Origin: Glutamicibacter soli
Lineage (GTDB): Bacteria > Actinomycetota > Actinomycetes > Actinomycetales > Micrococcaceae
Length of the DNA: 64,000 bases
Assembly (NCBI RefSeq): GCF_003309065.1
Contig: NZ_POAF01000007.1
Location: 124,001-188,000 of the forward strand
Reading direction: 5' to 3'
Positions 57,000 through 64,000 of this stretch are shown piece after piece; within the stretch, counting starts at the first letter, position 1; the number at the start of each line of letters is the position of its first letter. The notes below the pieces were generated by a model. The model ran no database searches and was not told where the DNA came from. It worked only from the letters and a program-made list of their open reading frames with translations. Both the position numbers and the translations under genes were made by a program.

Positions 57000-58699
57000 C
57001 GATCGATCCTTTGCAGCACGGCGTGCGTGGGCGAGGTGTAGACGGTTCGGTAGCTGGCCCGCGCAGAGGGCCGCGCGATGAACGCCTGGTCGACCAGGTC
57101 CACCGGCCCTGAATTGACCGGCGCCCCGTCCTTTTCGACATTCAGCAGCACCCAGCGGGCATGCGCCGCCGGGTTGTCCAGGGCCTGGGTGAAGTTGTCC
57201 CCGGAGGCGCGCAGGAAGATCTGCGAGATATCGATGCCCAGCAGCGGCACGATCGCGTTGCCTCGGGCGCTTTCATCAAGCAGCAGCCCGCCGCCGTCGT
57301 AGTTCTGCGCCAGCCACTGCGCCGCCTCGGTGGAATACCGGGTGGAGCCGGCGCTCATGGCGGCCTCGGCCAGCACCGGCGCGCGATCGACGGGACCGGC
57401 AATCCACCAGCCAAGCTGCAGCAGCACTGCCGCGCCGAGCCCGGCCGCCGCGCCCGCGCGCAGCACCTGCCGCGCCTGAAGTCGCCAGTTGTCCTTCCAC
57501 GTGAGCCACTGCCCGGCGGCGTCCACTGCCAGCGCCGCCGCCAGCAGGAAAAACGGCATGGCGGTCATGGCGAAGCGGTTGTTCCACCAGGTGCTGGGCA
57601 GCGAATGCGCGTTGTTGATCGCGGTCTGGCCCAAGTACATGCTCACCACCGCGAAGACATAGGCGCTGGAGGTCAGCCAGAGCACCAGCCCCGGCGTTTG
57701 CAGGCGCCACCGGTAGGCGGCGACCAGCAGGCCCGCACCGGCGAGCACGAGCAGCAGCACTCCGGCGGTGCCCAACACCGAGGAATGGAACGTGAGCAGG
57801 GTCAGCCCCAAATTGCCCTTGGTGGGCAGCAGGCCGCTGCTGCTGATGGAGGACTGCTGGGCGCTGGCCGAGTAGGGGCCGAACATGAATTCCAACGGGT
57901 CCCCGTAGATCCCCCAGTTGTAGGCCAGCCACCAGCACACCGCCAGCGCGGGAATCCATGCGTATCCGGCGGCCATGATGATCATCTGCTGGAGCGAACG
58001 GGTACGTCGCAGGGTCACCACGCACACGAAAATGGTGCCGGTCAGCGCCAGCATCCATCCTTCGTAGCGCGAGAGCATGGCCGCCGCGGTGGGAATTCCG
58101 GCGAAGACCGCCAGCTCCCCGGCGCTCATCCTGCGCGGCGCCAGCGCCCAGCGGCTCAATCCGGACAGCGCGGCGACGAGGAACAGCAGCAGCACCGGTT
58201 CGGTCAGCGCCGTGGTGTAGAGATACAGCACGCTGGGGTTGGCCAGCAGCAGAACCAGCATCGCCAGGCGGCCGGCACGGCCGATGCCCAGACGGGCCGC
58301 GATGCGGTAGAGTCCCGCGGCGGTACCGGACAAGGCGGCGCTTCCCAGCAGGGCCGCGGCCCACCCGGTATGGAAGAGCGGGTCGATCGCCACCAGCGGG
58401 ATCAGCAGCAGGTGCGGCACCGGCAGCCATACGGTGCCCAACTGTTCGAAGCCGGGAGCCATCGAGTCGATCACGCGTCGTGCGATGGTCAGGTGGCTCT
58501 GGGCGTCGGAGTAGGCCATGGCCCAGCCGCTGGGCACGGTGACGGCGCTGGCCGCCAGTCCGAGCAGCCCGGCGGCAAGCGCCACCAGCACGGAGCCGGG
58601 CACCTTGCGCACCTCCGGCGGGGCGCCCAGCAGCCGCCAGGCACGCTGCAGCCGCGAAACTATTGATTGTTTCGGGGCCGTGCCGGTGCTAGCGCTCAT
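56996..58699 (-). CDS. GT39/ArnT-like polytopic membrane glycosyltransferase
   Basis: A 567-residue protein with about 11-12 hydrophobic helices. The first extracytoplasmic loop holds YSDAQSHLTIARRVIDS; an acidic residue at this place is catalytic in GT39/PMT-type enzymes that use polyprenyl-phosphate sugars. The C-terminal 140 residues are a soluble extracytoplasmic domain. It overlaps the BcsB-like gene by 11 bases and the synthase gene by four, so all three are cotranslated. It may decorate the polymer or a surface protein outside the membrane. Substrate is unknown. Confidence 0.75.
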   Translation of the reverse strand: MSASTGTAPKQSIVSRLQRAWRLLGAPPEVRKVPGSVLVALAAGLLGLAASAVTVPSGWAMAYSDAQSHLTIARRVIDSMAPGFEQLGTVWLPVPHLLLIPLVAIDPLFHTGWAAALLGSAALSGTAAGLYRIAARLGIGRAGRLAMLVLLLANPSVLYLYTTALTEPVLLLFLVAALSGLSRWALAPRRMSAGELAVFAGIPTAAAMLSRYEGWMLALTGTIFVCVVTLRRTRSLQQMIIMAAGYAWIPALAVCWWLAYNWGIYGDPLEFMFGPYSASAQQSSISSSGLLPTKGNLGLTLLTFHSSVLGTAGVLLLVLAGAGLLVAAYRWRLQTPGLVLWLTSSAYVFAVVSMYLGQTAINNAHSLPSTWWNNRFAMTAMPFFLLAAALAVDAAGQWLTWKDNWRLQARQVLRAGAAAGLGAAVLLQLGWWIAGPVDRAPVLAEAAMSAGSTRYSTEAAQWLAQNYDGGGLLLDESARGNAIVPLLGIDISQIFLRASGDNFTQALDNPAAHARWVLLNVEKDGAPVNSGPVDLVDQAFIARPSARASYRTVYTSPTHAVLQRIDR

Positions 58700-60596
58700 T
58701 GGATGAGGGTACGGACTGCGGGCCGCCGGCTGCCGCCTCCGCGGCCGCCTGCGCCTTGGCTCGGCGGTTGGACCTGCGCAAGGCGAACGCGCCAGCCAGA
58801 CCGGCCAGGACCAGGGCCGCGACGCCGCCGGCCGCCCACCAGGCGTAGGGGCGGTAGTCGTCGGTGAGCGAATCCTGCGGGATCAACGCATTGCTTTCCA
58901 CTAGGACCGGCGCGGCGCCCTCCTGCGCGACCAGCAGGTTGCGCGAGAGCGAAGACCAGCCGCCGGCGGCTGGCGCCACCCGGTCGGCTAGATCGTGATA
59001 CAGCGCATCGGTGGCTGTTCCGTCTGGCGACCAGCCGCCGGCCAGCAGCACGGCGCGACCCGAATCCTCGAAGGCCTGCAGCGCGGCGTACGGCTCCTCG
59101 GTGCCCACCCCCGCGGAGAGCACGGAGGATTCGATGGTGCGGAAACGTTCCAGGCGCAACGGCGCGCCGAGCTCATCGGCAAGCTGCGCATCGCCTCCCA
59201 CCACCACGGTGCTCAGCGGCGAGCCGGCCACATCCTCGATGGCAAGGTTCTGCACGTGCAACGGCACGGCGCTGGCCTGTTGCAACGAGGCCAGCAGGCT
59301 GGTGGCGAGCGCATTTGCCGTCTCCGCGGAAGTCCCGGCACCCAGGGCGAGGCCCACTTCGCCTGCGGTTTGCTGCGGCAGCATCTCGAATCCCGCGGCG
59401 CGGCCCGCGCCGTACTGCGGGGTCACGGTGCTGGCGCTACCATCCAGATGCACCTGGACCGGCAAAGTGCCGGCGATGGCGCAGTTTGCGCCCTGCGCCG
59501 CGGCATCCAGCTGGAGGCGCAAGCCGTTGCGCGAGGTGACCAGCGACTGCGGGATCTGGATGTCCGCGTTGAGCGCGGTGCTCTGATCCAGCACGAAGGA
59601 ATCGACCAGCTGGTCGTTCCAATACACGTTCAGGGCCGCTTCGGTATTCTCCGGGATGGCGCTGTGCGTCCCGGACAGATGCACCTGGGCTCCGTCTAGG
59701 CTTGAACCGAGCTGGGCCTCGTCCACTCCGATGTACAGCGAGGATTGGCCGTAGCCCTCCAGCTTCGGTGCGGTGGCGCCGAGATCCGCGAAGCTCATCA
59801 CCTCCGCCGGGGTCCAGCGCTCGCCCTGGACCGGCGCTGCCTCGGCGTCTACGTGGCGGCCGACCGCCAGGGTGAGTGCCCGGCTGCGGATCACGGTGTC
59901 GAGCTCTGCCAGCTGCTCCGCGGTCCCGCTGATCCGCAAGGTGGTTCCGGCGCGATCCAGGGCAAGCTTCATGCCCTGCTCTGCGAGCTCGAAGGCGACG
60001 GTGTAATCCGCATCCGCGGCATTCCAGGAGATATCGGCGGACGGGAAGGCAGCGGCCAGAGCGGGGACCGCGCTCAGCGCAGCCTGCGAGGCTTCGCCTT
60101 CACCCTGGATGGACACCGAGCCGGGCGAGCTTGCAAAAAACTGCGCCACCGATTCAGGGGCCTTGGCCTCGCCCGCAGCCTGAAGCTGTACCTGGGAGAG
60201 CTCAACCTGCTGCGGTTCGACGCTCAGGCAGCGGCCTTCCCGGGACTCGGGAAGCCAGCGGACCGCGACATCCAAGGTGCCGTTCTCCGCCGCGTGCTTC
60301 GCGTTCAGCGGCAGGTCGAATGCGCCGGACTGGGCGACCGGCAGGGTCTTGATGATGTCCTTGCCGACGCGCAGCTGCAGCTGCCCGTCCGTGGCCGTGG
60401 TCGAGACCCGGCCCTTGATCGACGCAGGCTTCAGCCCCTGTGCCACGGGCACCGTAACGGTTGCCCAAGCTCCGGTGTCGCTGGTGGAGGCCGGCTGGCT
60501 GACCTTCACGGATTCATCGGCCAGCGCAGGTGCCGAAGGCAGCAGGCTCAGCATGAGCGCGGAGCCGAGGACAGGGACCAGGATTTTTCGGTTCAC
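58689..60596 (-). CDS. BcsB-like exported, membrane-anchored glycan synthase subunit
   Basis: A 635-residue protein: signal peptide (about 1-26, ending APALA), a long extracytoplasmic beta-rich part, one C-terminal TM helix (about 597-617) and a basic tail. Repeating jelly-roll-type segments (ALNVYWNDQLVDSFVLD, DIQIPQSLVTSRNGLRLQLDA) and the overall layout match BcsB, the exported partner of the BcsA cellulose synthase. The gene order, first in an operon with a processive GT2, is that of bcs-type loci. GTG 60596 follows GGAGAAAT. Similarity is by pattern; sequence identity is probably low. Confidence 0.75.
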   Translation of the reverse strand: MNRKILVPVLGSALMLSLLPSAPALADESVKVSQPASTSDTGAWATVTVPVAQGLKPASIKGRVSTTATDGQLQLRVGKDIIKTLPVAQSGAFDLPLNAKHAAENGTLDVAVRWLPESREGRCLSVEPQQVELSQVQLQAAGEAKAPESVAQFFASSPGSVSIQGEGEASQAALSAVPALAAAFPSADISWNAADADYTVAFELAEQGMKLALDRAGTTLRISGTAEQLAELDTVIRSRALTLAVGRHVDAEAAPVQGERWTPAEVMSFADLGATAPKLEGYGQSSLYIGVDEAQLGSSLDGAQVHLSGTHSAIPENTEAALNVYWNDQLVDSFVLDQSTALNADIQIPQSLVTSRNGLRLQLDAAAQGANCAIAGTLPVQVHLDGSASTVTPQYGAGRAAGFEMLPQQTAGEVGLALGAGTSAETANALATSLLASLQQASAVPLHVQNLAIEDVAGSPLSTVVVGGDAQLADELGAPLRLERFRTIESSVLSAGVGTEEPYAALQAFEDSGRAVLLAGGWSPDGTATDALYHDLADRVAPAAGGWSSLSRNLLVAQEGAAPVLVESNALIPQDSLTDDYRPYAWWAAGGVAALVLAGLAGAFALRRSNRRAKAQAAAEAAAGGPQSVPSSNER

Positions 60597-60870
60597 ATTT
60601 CTCCAAAGGGCCGGGCCCGAAACTTTCGAGACCGGTGGCTAGGACACAGACAGCTGCGGTACCCCACCTAGAAAGACCCGGCAATCCCGATCCAGCGTGC
60701 TGCAATCCCCAGAGCAGTGTGCACGTCGTGGCTGCCGCCGGAACCTTTTCCGGACCGGCCTGTCAAACTCCGCACTCTAAAACTACTGACCGTTATGGGC
60801 AAAAACAAAAAATAATGTGCTAGAACTCTAGTTGGCTTGGACACAAGCCGGACAATGAAGGGACGCACCT
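60597..60870. promoter_or_regulatory. Divergent promoter region of the glycan synthase operon and the GGDEF-EAL gene
   Basis: A 274-base region. CTAGA-ac-TCTAG (60820-60831) is an inverted repeat 40 bases before the plus-strand GTG. AT-rich DNA (60800-60815) lies just upstream of it. A GGAG ribosome site precedes the minus-strand GTG. Firm -35/-10 boxes were not found. Confidence 0.45.
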
Positions 60871-62382
60871 GTGCATGAGTCGGCCGATGACCCGAGGATC
60901 AAAGAGCTCATCGACGCAATCCTTCGCACCGCTACCGGGGATTTCAGGACGTTTCTGGAACCCAGCAGCCGGCGCGACGGCATCGATGCGATTATCGTGG
61001 GGTTCAACGCCATGTCCGCGCGGCTGTCCGAACTCTATGGCCGGCTCGACGAACAGGTGGTCCGGCGCACCGCCCAGCTCGAATCGGCCGGAGAGCAGCT
61101 GCGGATCCTGGCCTACAGCGATCCGCTGACCGGGCTGGCCAACCGGGCGGAGCTGGGCCGGCATCTTGATTCCCAGCTTGCCGAGGTGTCTCGCGGTGAG
61201 CCTGCCAGCGCTTTGTTCGTGCTGGACCTCGATTCCTTCAAGCTCATCAACGACACCCACGGCCACCATCTGGGCGACCTGGTCCTGCAGGAGATCACCA
61301 CCCGTCTGCGGCGCATCGTGCGCGACACCGATGTCGCGGCGCGCCTGGGCGGGGACGAATTCGCGCTGCTGGTGCATCTGGACTCCTCCGATGCCCCGGG
61401 CTTTGCCGCACGGCTGCTGGCCGAGCTGAACCAGCCGATGGTTCTGGAGTCAATCGTCATCAATCCCGGGGTGAGCATCGGCTACGCCCAGGCGGATGCG
61501 TCATTGGATGCCGAGCAATGGATGCAGCAGGCCGACACCGCCATGTACGAGGCCAAACGTTCCAAAACCGACAAGGTCCAGCGTTTCGCGCAGCACATGC
61601 TCGTTGAGCGCGTCACCAAGTCCCGGCTGATCGCGGACTTGCGCAGTGCGGTGCGCACCGAGGAGATTTACGCGGACTACCTGCCGATCGTCGATCTTGA
61701 AACCTCACGCGTCCTGGCGTATAAAGCCCGTGCCCGGTGGGATCATCCGGAGAAAGGCCTGATCCCGCCTGAGATCTTTGTACCTCTGGCGAAGCAGTCC
61801 GGGTTGCTGCCGGCGGTGCGCCACCGCATGGTGCGCAATTCACTGGACGATTTCTCCTCGTGGCGCCGCAGCGGGGAAATTTCCGCGGACTGCCGCCTGC
61901 ATCTGAATATCAACCACATCGCCTTGCGGGAGGATGCGTTCGCCGCGCAACTGGGCGAGGAGCTGGCCGCACTGCAAATGCCCGCCGCGAACCTGGTCCT
62001 GGAGGTCACCGAGGGGCATTTCATCTCGGAAGACGGCGCGGAATTGCGCACCATGCGCAAGCTCAGGGAGCTGGGCATCCAGGTGTATCTCGACAAGTTC
62101 GGTGCCGGATACTCGTCCTTCGGCTATCTCGCGAGACTGCCGTTGGGCGGCATCAAGCTCGATAAGTCCCTGACCAATGGCATCGAGACGGATCGGGTCA
62201 AGCACGAGGTGCTGCGCGCGATCGTGGCCATGGCTGATGCCCTGGCACTGGATTGCATTGCCGTGGCGGTGCGCACCGACCAGCAGGCGCAGGCGCTGCG
62301 GGCACTGGGAGTGGGCACAGCGCAGGGCTACCACGTCGGCGCCTCGGCGAAACGTGCTTCGCTCCCTCCTGAGCGTGGGTAG
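60871..62382 (+). CDS. GGDEF-EAL protein: active-looking diguanylate cyclase with a degenerate EAL domain
   Basis: A 503-residue soluble protein. The first 75 residues contain a HAMP-like region and coiled coil without TM. The GGDEF domain (about 80-240) has the intact GGDEF motif at 160-164 and the inhibitory I-site RDTD at 151-154, five residues upstream. The EAL domain (about 250-500) is degenerate: the EAL motif is YKARARW (284-290, glutamate replaced by lysine), DDFG is DKFG (408-411) and the final EGVE motif reads AVAVRT. It should make cyclic di-GMP but not hydrolyse it. GTG 60871 has GAAGGGA upstream. It is divergent from the MshEN-GT2/BcsB operon, its likely effector. Confidence 0.88.
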   Translation: MHESADDPRIKELIDAILRTATGDFRTFLEPSSRRDGIDAIIVGFNAMSARLSELYGRLDEQVVRRTAQLESAGEQLRILAYSDPLTGLANRAELGRHLDSQLAEVSRGEPASALFVLDLDSFKLINDTHGHHLGDLVLQEITTRLRRIVRDTDVAARLGGDEFALLVHLDSSDAPGFAARLLAELNQPMVLESIVINPGVSIGYAQADASLDAEQWMQQADTAMYEAKRSKTDKVQRFAQHMLVERVTKSRLIADLRSAVRTEEIYADYLPIVDLETSRVLAYKARARWDHPEKGLIPPEIFVPLAKQSGLLPAVRHRMVRNSLDDFSSWRRSGEISADCRLHLNINHIALREDAFAAQLGEELAALQMPAANLVLEVTEGHFISEDGAELRTMRKLRELGIQVYLDKFGAGYSSFGYLARLPLGGIKLDKSLTNGIETDRVKHEVLRAIVAMADALALDCIAVAVRTDQQAQALRALGVGTAQGYHVGASAKRASLPPERG

Positions 62383-62473
62383 ACTGGGCATATGCGGGAG
62401 CAATCCCCCGGTGGCCTGACTCGCACTCGCGGCACCCGGCGGGGCCCCGTTCACACTGAGCATATGGGGATCT

Positions 62474-62863
62474 ATGAATCAATCATCAATGGCCGGAGCG
62501 ACCGGTACATCCGCGCGGGCGTGGAGCATCACGCGCTTACCGGGAAAACTTCTCGAAGTCACCTTCAGCCCTGGCATGAGCCTCGGCGCAGACGACACCG
62601 CGCGTCTGGTGCAGAGCCTGCAGCATCATTCGGGCAGCCGTCCAGCGCGGGTGCTGATCAACGTTTCGGGCCTGAGCAATGTCTGCCCTGAGGTCGCAGG
62701 GGTCCTGTCCTCCAATTCACGACCCACACGGTTGGCCTTCCTGGGCGAGAGCCTGATGGACGAGGTGCTTGCCGGCTTCATCCTGCCCGAGCTGGACGAC
62801 GCGATCACCTCGCGCTACTTCACCGCACGGGCCGCCGCGCTGGCGTACCTCGGCCAGCGCTGA
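62474..62863 (+). CDS. Small STAS-like protein (DUF7793-like)
   Basis: A 129-residue protein. SARAWSITRLPGKLLEVTFSPG, the RVLINVSGLSNVCPEV segment and the final TSRYFTARAAALAYLGQR match the rhythm of small STAS-related proteins found singly in Arthrobacter-like genomes. ATG 62474 has GGGGA three bases upstream. It follows the GGDEF-EAL gene by 91 bases on the same strand. The usual STAS phosphoserine position is not clear. A link to cyclic-di-GMP control is only by position. Confidence 0.6.
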   Translation: MNQSSMAGATGTSARAWSITRLPGKLLEVTFSPGMSLGADDTARLVQSLQHHSGSRPARVLINVSGLSNVCPEVAGVLSSNSRPTRLAFLGESLMDEVLAGFILPELDDAITSRYFTARAAALAYLGQR

Positions 62864-62881
62864 GCCGCCGCAACGCCGCTG

Positions 62882-62916
62882 GGCCCCGGACACGACTGGA
62901 CGTCGTGTCCGGGGCC
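62882..62916. terminator. Bidirectional stem-loop terminator
   Basis: Perfect 15-bp inverted repeat (62882-62896 and 62902-62916) with loop tggac, between convergent genes ending at 62863 and 62946. Confidence 0.8.
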
Positions 62917-62945
62917 AGCTGCAAGCACGGCGGAGTAATGGCGGT

Positions 62946-63467
62946 TCAGCCGCGAAGGCCGTAGAGGTCCATGTCCGGGGCCTGCGTGACCAGCCACGGG
63001 CTGAACGCCCAGGGGGTGGCGGTCATGGCCCTGCCCAGTTGCAGCGGATCCACCCAGTGGTAGTCCATGACTTCATCGGGCGCCGGAGCCAGCTCCGAGT
63101 CGATCACCGCGGTGAACACCGGGCAAATCTCGTTTTCCACGATGCCCGAGGCATCAACCGCCCGGTAGCGGTAGTCGGGCAGCACCACGGACAGGCCGCT
63201 GATCTTCATGCCCAGTTCGCGTTGGGCGTGGCGGCTGATGGCGTCCTCGAAGGACTCGCCGGGCTGCGGGTGGCCGCAGAAGGAATTGGTCCAGACCCCG
63301 GGCCAGGTTTTCTTGTCCAGCGACCTGCGGGTGACCAGCACCTGTCCCTCGGTATTGAGAACATGGCAGGAGAACGCCTGGTGCAGGGCCGTGTCGGTAG
63401 TGTGTACAAGTTCCTTGGGACATGTGCCGATGGGTTCGCCGGTCTCTGAAAGCAGGATTACGTCCAT
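62946..63467 (-). CDS. idi: Isopentenyl-diphosphate delta-isomerase, type 1
   Basis: A 173-residue Nudix enzyme that interconverts isopentenyl and dimethylallyl diphosphate. TNSFCGHPQPGES carries the active-site cysteine, followed by a Nudix-type helix (AISRHAQRELG), and ENEICPVFTA the second block. ATG 63467 fits the family start (MDVILLSETGEPIG); a TTG at 63554 would overlap the upstream crtEb stop. It follows the lycopene elongase gene, so it probably supplies C5 units for C50 carotenoid synthesis. Confidence 0.92.
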   Translation of the reverse strand: MDVILLSETGEPIGTCPKELVHTTDTALHQAFSCHVLNTEGQVLVTRRSLDKKTWPGVWTNSFCGHPQPGESFEDAISRHAQRELGMKISGLSVVLPDYRYRAVDASGIVENEICPVFTAVIDSELAPAPDEVMDYHWVDPLQLGRAMTATPWAFSPWLVTQAPDMDLYGLRG

Positions 63468-63546
63468 GATCTCAACCGTACCCGAGCTTTCGCGGCCACG
63501 GGGCCCGGGCTCGCCAGGGCTGCCGTAAGCGGCGGTGCCGCGTAGC

Positions 63547-64000
63547 TCACCCAAAACTCAGCACCGCGATGATCAGCATGGTCAGCAGGAACCCGCAGAC
63601 GTAGTTGATCCACAGGAACCGCTTCCAGGCCTTGTTGGCGCTCCCCGAGGTCTCATCCGTGACACCCAGGTGGGGCAGGACATTAAGCACATAGGGAATG
63701 GCCAGCAAGCCGGTCAGCGCGGGCAGCCCGTCCAGCGAGGCGAACAGCAGGATGCCCGCCGTCAGGTACGCGCCGAGCACCAGGTAGAGCGTGGTCCTTG
63801 CCGAGCTGACGGTGGCGATGGATCCCAGCCCGGCTTCGCGGTCCGGGATGATGTCCTGGATGGCCCCCAGCGCGTGGCTGGCGATGCCCCACAACAGGAA
63901 GGCGGTGAAGACGAGCCACTGCGCGGCGCCCAGGGCGGTGCCGGCCAGCACCCAGCCGTACACCGCCGGGGAGACGAAGTGCACCGCGCTGGTCACCGAG
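63547..64000 (-). CDS. crtEb: UbiA-family prenyltransferase, probably lycopene elongase (C-terminal part, runs off the window)
   Basis: About 150 C-terminal residues of a polytopic UbiA-type prenyltransferase. AIQDIIPDREAGLGSIAT contains the second aspartate-rich DxxxD motif, typical of CrtEb lycopene elongases that make flavuxanthin on the way to decaprenoxanthin. The neighbour idi supports this. The 5' part and the rest of the carotenoid cluster lie outside the window. Confidence 0.8.
   Translation of the reverse strand, partial: SVTSAVHFVSPAVYGWVLAGTALGAAQWLVFTAFLLWGIASHALGAIQDIIPDREAGLGSIATVSSARTTLYLVLGAYLTAGILLFASLDGLPALTGLLAIPYVLNVLPHLGVTDETSGSANKAWKRFLWINYVCGFLLTMLIIAVLSFG

Noticed and set aside
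57161-58666. A 501-codon plus-strand frame antisense to the GT39-like gene
   Set aside because: Its Arg/Gln/Gly/His-rich composition is a frame shadow of a membrane protein gene.

Overview
The window is high-GC actinobacterial chromosome, most like Micrococcaceae (Arthrobacter/Glutamicibacter group). The reasons are codon use rich in G/C at third positions, a fused rmlC-rmlD gene, an ilvD / ilvB-ilvN-ilvC arrangement with a leader-peptide attenuator, apparently leaderless genes, and the end of a C50-carotenoid cluster (lycopene elongase followed by idi). No tRNA, rRNA, CRISPR array or intact insertion sequence was found. The genus is an inference from gene content.

About 47 kb is a cell-surface polysaccharide locus. 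Its left part (0-5.5 kb) holds a lipoprotein fragment, a CDP-alcohol phosphatidyltransferase, a DUF1972-type glycosyltransferase, a nucleotidyltransferase and a large LuxR/LAL regulator. Next come a 1932-residue secreted protein with five DUF4082-like modules and a three-gene envelope operon (14.9-11.8 kb). From about 14.9 to 29.9 kb is a lower-GC block: an O-acyltransferase with a frameshift at its start, an AT-rich gene-poor stretch, then a plus-strand operon (acetyltransferase, three-domain glycosyltransferase, lipoprotein, Wzy, Wzz). A minus-strand operon running from 36.6 to 25.0 kb converges on it and encodes the initiating phosphoglycosyltransferase, an oxidoreductase, an epimerase, two aminotransferases, a PglD-like acetyltransferase, the Wzx flippase and three glycosyltransferases. 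Two more LAL regulators (37.2-42.5 kb) and rmlCD, rmlB and rmlA (42.9-46.3 kb) follow. Together this reads as a Wzx/Wzy polysaccharide containing rhamnose and amino or diamino sugars. A shared motif, TACTCGAAA, lies in several of its promoter regions.

From 46.9 to 54.0 kb are a lysine-rich secreted protein, a methyltransferase and the branched-chain amino acid genes ilvC, ilvN, ilvB and ilvD. The ilvB transcript begins with a 15-codon leader peptide carrying a Val-Leu-Leu-Val-Ile run and a terminator.

The most interesting part is 55.0-62.9 kb. A three-gene minus-strand operon encodes a BcsB-like exported protein, a GT39-type membrane glycosyltransferase, and a processive GT2 synthase carrying an N-terminal MshEN (GspE_N) domain, which binds cyclic di-GMP in other proteins. 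Divergent from it is a GGDEF-EAL protein with an intact GGDEF and inhibitory I-site but a degenerate EAL domain, followed by a small STAS-like gene. This looks like a cyclic-di-GMP-controlled synthase-dependent exopolysaccharide system in a Gram-positive actinobacterium. The window ends in the carotenoid genes idi and a partial crtEb.
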